Below, one piece after another: positions 33,593 to 35,126 of a stretch of 35,126 nt of DNA (the first letter of the stretch is position 1; every line of letters starts with the position of its first letter). The position numbers were made by a program, and so were the translations under genes. This stretch comes from Acidimicrobiaceae bacterium (GTDB taxonomy: Bacteria; Actinomycetota; Acidimicrobiia; Acidimicrobiales; UBA8592). Below the pieces are notes generated by a model. That model had not been told where the DNA came from, ran no database searches, and worked only from the letters and a program-made list of their open reading frames with translations. The stretch spans positions 1 to 35,126 of the forward strand of contig JAHECR010000035.1 in NCBI GenBank assembly GCA_024641655.1, read 5' to 3'.

Positions 33593-34195
33593 GTGAGGAC
33601 CGACGGGCACTACTTCGACGACGACCCCTCGGTGCCGTCGGCCCGCCGCACCATCTCGCTCACCCTGCCGGACCTGACCGTCGACCTCACCGTCGATCGC
33701 GGCGTATTCGCCGCGGACGACATCGATCCCGGGACCCGTCTCCTGCTCATCGAGGCCCCCGGTCCCGGCGCCGACGTGCGTACGGCTCTCGACCTCGGCT
33801 GTGGCTACGGACCGATCGCACGAACCCTCGCCGAGCGCGCACCGCAGGCACACGTCTGGGCGATCGATGTCAACAGCCGGGCACGATCCCTCGCAGTCGA
33901 GAATCTCGCCGGCTGCAACGCCACCGTCGCGGCTCCCGACGAGGTCCCTGACGACGTGACGTTCGATCTGATCTGGTCGAACCCGCCCATCCGGATCGGC
34001 AAGACCGCACTGCACGAACTGCTCGAGCGCTGGCTGGGACGACTTGCTCCCGACGGACGCGCGGTGCTCGTCGTCCACAAGCATCTCGGCTCCGACAGCC
34101 TCCGGCGCTGGCTCGAGAGCCGGGGCTGGGCCACCGAACGTCTCGACAGCCGTGCCGGCTACCGCCTCATCGAGGTACGAAGGACATCATCGTGA
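33593..34195 (+). CDS. RsmC/RlmG-like class I methyltransferase
   Basis: The 200-residue product is a SAM-dependent methyltransferase of the MTS family with motif I DLGCGYGP (67-74), the acidic loop IDVN (91-94) and motif IV SNPPI (129-133), as in enzymes that methylate guanine N2 of rRNA (RsmC, RlmG). It has only the catalytic half; the long duplicated N-terminal domain of E. coli RsmC is absent, as in many Gram-positive versions. The target RNA is not known. The GTG at 33593 fits the family start and has no ribosome binding site. Its TGA overlaps the GTG of the next gene, another RNA methylase. Confidence 0.88.
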   Translation: MRTDGHYFDDDPSVPSARRTISLTLPDLTVDLTVDRGVFAADDIDPGTRLLLIEAPGPGADVRTALDLGCGYGPIARTLAERAPQAHVWAIDVNSRARSLAVENLAGCNATVAAPDEVPDDVTFDLIWSNPPIRIGKTALHELLERWLGRLAPDGRAVLVVHKHLGSDSLRRWLESRGWATERLDSRAGYRLIEVRRTSS

Positions 34196-34722
34196 GCCGC
34201 AACCTCGGCCCGACCGAGCTCAAGCGACTCCATCGCGAGTGGCGACGCCGCACACCGGGGCGGGTGGCGTTGATCCTCGACGGCATCCAGGGACCGTTCA
34301 ACATCGGCGCGATCATCCGGACGGCGGCCGCCGAACGCGTCGACCACGTCTGGTTCGCCGGTGACGCGACCACCCCCGAGAATCCGAAGGTCGGACGAAC
34401 CGCCCTTGGCACCGATCGCTATCTGACCTGGTCGACCGCTGCAGACGCACCGGCCGCCATCGCGCAAGCGCGCGCCGGCGGCTACCGCATCGTCGGGCTC
34501 GAGCTTGCCGACGGCGCCGTGCCCCTGCACGAGCTCGATACCTCCGGCGACGTCTGCCTGGTGGTCGGCCACGAAGACCGAGGTCTCAGCAAGGACGCGT
34601 TCGCGCTCTGCGACGTCCTGGGGTTCATTCCCCAGCTCGGCAAGGTCGGGTCGCTCAACGTCGCCACCGCCGCGAGCATCGCCATCTACGAGATCCGCCG
34701 GCAGGCCTGGTCGGAGTCCTGA
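34192..34722 (+). CDS. TrmH-family tRNA/rRNA 2'-O-methyltransferase
   Basis: The 176-residue product is a compact SPOUT methyltransferase with the three motifs: N37 to R43 in GPFNIGAIIRTAA, VGHEDRGLS (125-133) and IPQLGKVGSLNVATA (146-160). It lacks the extra N-terminal domain of the relative at 24298-25122, so it is nearer TrmH/TrmL-type tRNA methylases. The target position is not deducible. The GTG at 34192 overlaps the preceding stop (GTGA), with AAGGA about 7 nt upstream. It converges on priA with only 17 bp between the stop codons. Confidence 0.9.
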   Translation: MSRNLGPTELKRLHREWRRRTPGRVALILDGIQGPFNIGAIIRTAAAERVDHVWFAGDATTPENPKVGRTALGTDRYLTWSTAADAPAAIAQARAGGYRIVGLELADGAVPLHELDTSGDVCLVVGHEDRGLSKDAFALCDVLGFIPQLGKVGSLNVATAASIAIYEIRRQAWSES

Positions 34723-34739
34723 AGCCGCCGAGCCTCCCC

Positions 34740-35126
34740 TCAGAGCCGCATCGGATCGACGGCGACACGGAGCCGCTCCTTCGGACGTTCGACGCCCGCC
34801 AGCGCATCCGCGAGCACCGTGGTGTCATCTGCTCGCAGCAGCCAGGCGCCATCGGCAGGACCGAGCACTTCGACGCCGAGCGGGGCCCCGAACGCCGCGA
34901 TGAACTCGGCCGCGCCGGCCCCCGAGACCTCTGCGACCGCAGCGAACGGCGGATACCGCAGAACCTGTCGTCGCACGGTCTCACCGCTCGCCCACTGGTC
35001 GAGGTCTGCCGTCTCTGCAGCGCGCACCACAGGGTGCGCGGGTTGGCGGGTCTGCACCAGGACCATCCCGAGGCCGTCTCGGCGACCACCGACGAGGCCG
35101 CCGGCACGCACCAGCAGTGCGAGCGC
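34740..35126 (-). CDS. priA: Primosomal protein N' (PriA), C-terminal end, cut by the window
   Basis: Only the last 128 residues are present; the frame is open to the window end. They begin ALALLVRAGG, then GLVGGRRDGLGMVLVQTRQPAHPVVRAA, which matches the final helicase-core segment of PriA (the QT..P.HP motif), followed by the YPPF segment and the small C-terminal domain. PriA restarts stalled replication forks. The zinc-binding and Walker regions lie outside the window, so whether this is a catalytically active helicase or the degenerate actinobacterial type cannot be told. In M. tuberculosis priA also precedes fmt and fmu, supporting the call. Confidence 0.9.
   Translation of the reverse strand, partial: ALALLVRAGGLVGGRRDGLGMVLVQTRQPAHPVVRAAETADLDQWASGETVRRQVLRYPPFAAVAEVSGAGAAEFIAAFGAPLGVEVLGPADGAWLLRADDTTVLADALAGVERPKERLRVAVDPMRL

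Overview
The window looks like chromosome from a high-GC actinobacterium, most likely the class Acidimicrobiia. The reasons are the partial 16S rRNA sequence, the strong G/C bias at third codon positions, many GTG starts, and a gene order also known from Mycobacterium and Streptomyces (infC-rpmI-rplT-tsnR-pheST, then argCJBDFRGH, then mpg and tyrS). The genus cannot be fixed from this window alone. I see no prophage, insertion sequence, CRISPR array or tRNA gene. Almost everything is a housekeeping gene on the minus strand.

Layout. 1-769: the 5' part of a 16S rRNA gene on the minus strand, its leader with a boxA, and an rrn promoter directly behind tyrS. 844-4857: tyrS, a small membrane-anchored protein of unknown function on the plus strand, and a lipoprotein fusing a cytochrome c motif to a PHM-type dicopper monooxygenase. 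4996-8364: one-carbon metabolism, with purU (plus) converging on fhs (minus), plus a NUDIX hydrolase and a probable 58-residue protein. 8551-9539: mpg and a thioesterase. 9576-18020: the complete arginine operon argCJBDFRGH with an ARG box over its promoter. 18096-20803 (plus): a three-part ECF transporter protein followed by EcfT. 20825-26548: pheT, pheS, an SpoU methyltransferase, rplT, rpmI and infC. 26908-28226 (plus): a DUF1844 protein and an alpha/beta hydrolase. 28229-33532 (minus): cold-shock-like protein, hisG, ribD, moaB/mogA, rsmB, fmt, def. 33593-34722 (plus): an RsmC-like methyltransferase and a TrmH-type methyltransferase. 34740-35126 (minus): the C-terminal end of priA, cut by the window.

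How it fits together. The set serves translation (16S rRNA, TyrS, PheST, L20, L35, IF-3, deformylase, formyltransferase, rRNA/tRNA methylases), arginine synthesis under its own repressor, and folate one-carbon flow (Fhs makes 10-formyl-THF, PurU removes it, Fmt uses it to make the initiator tRNA). The points most worth a second look are the cytochrome c-copper monooxygenase lipoprotein, the AUA start and structured leader of infC, a repeated arrangement in which a TANNNT -10 box lies 6-9 nt before a start codon (probable leaderless mRNAs), the phased triple half-site ARG operator, and the single-chain ECF transporter.
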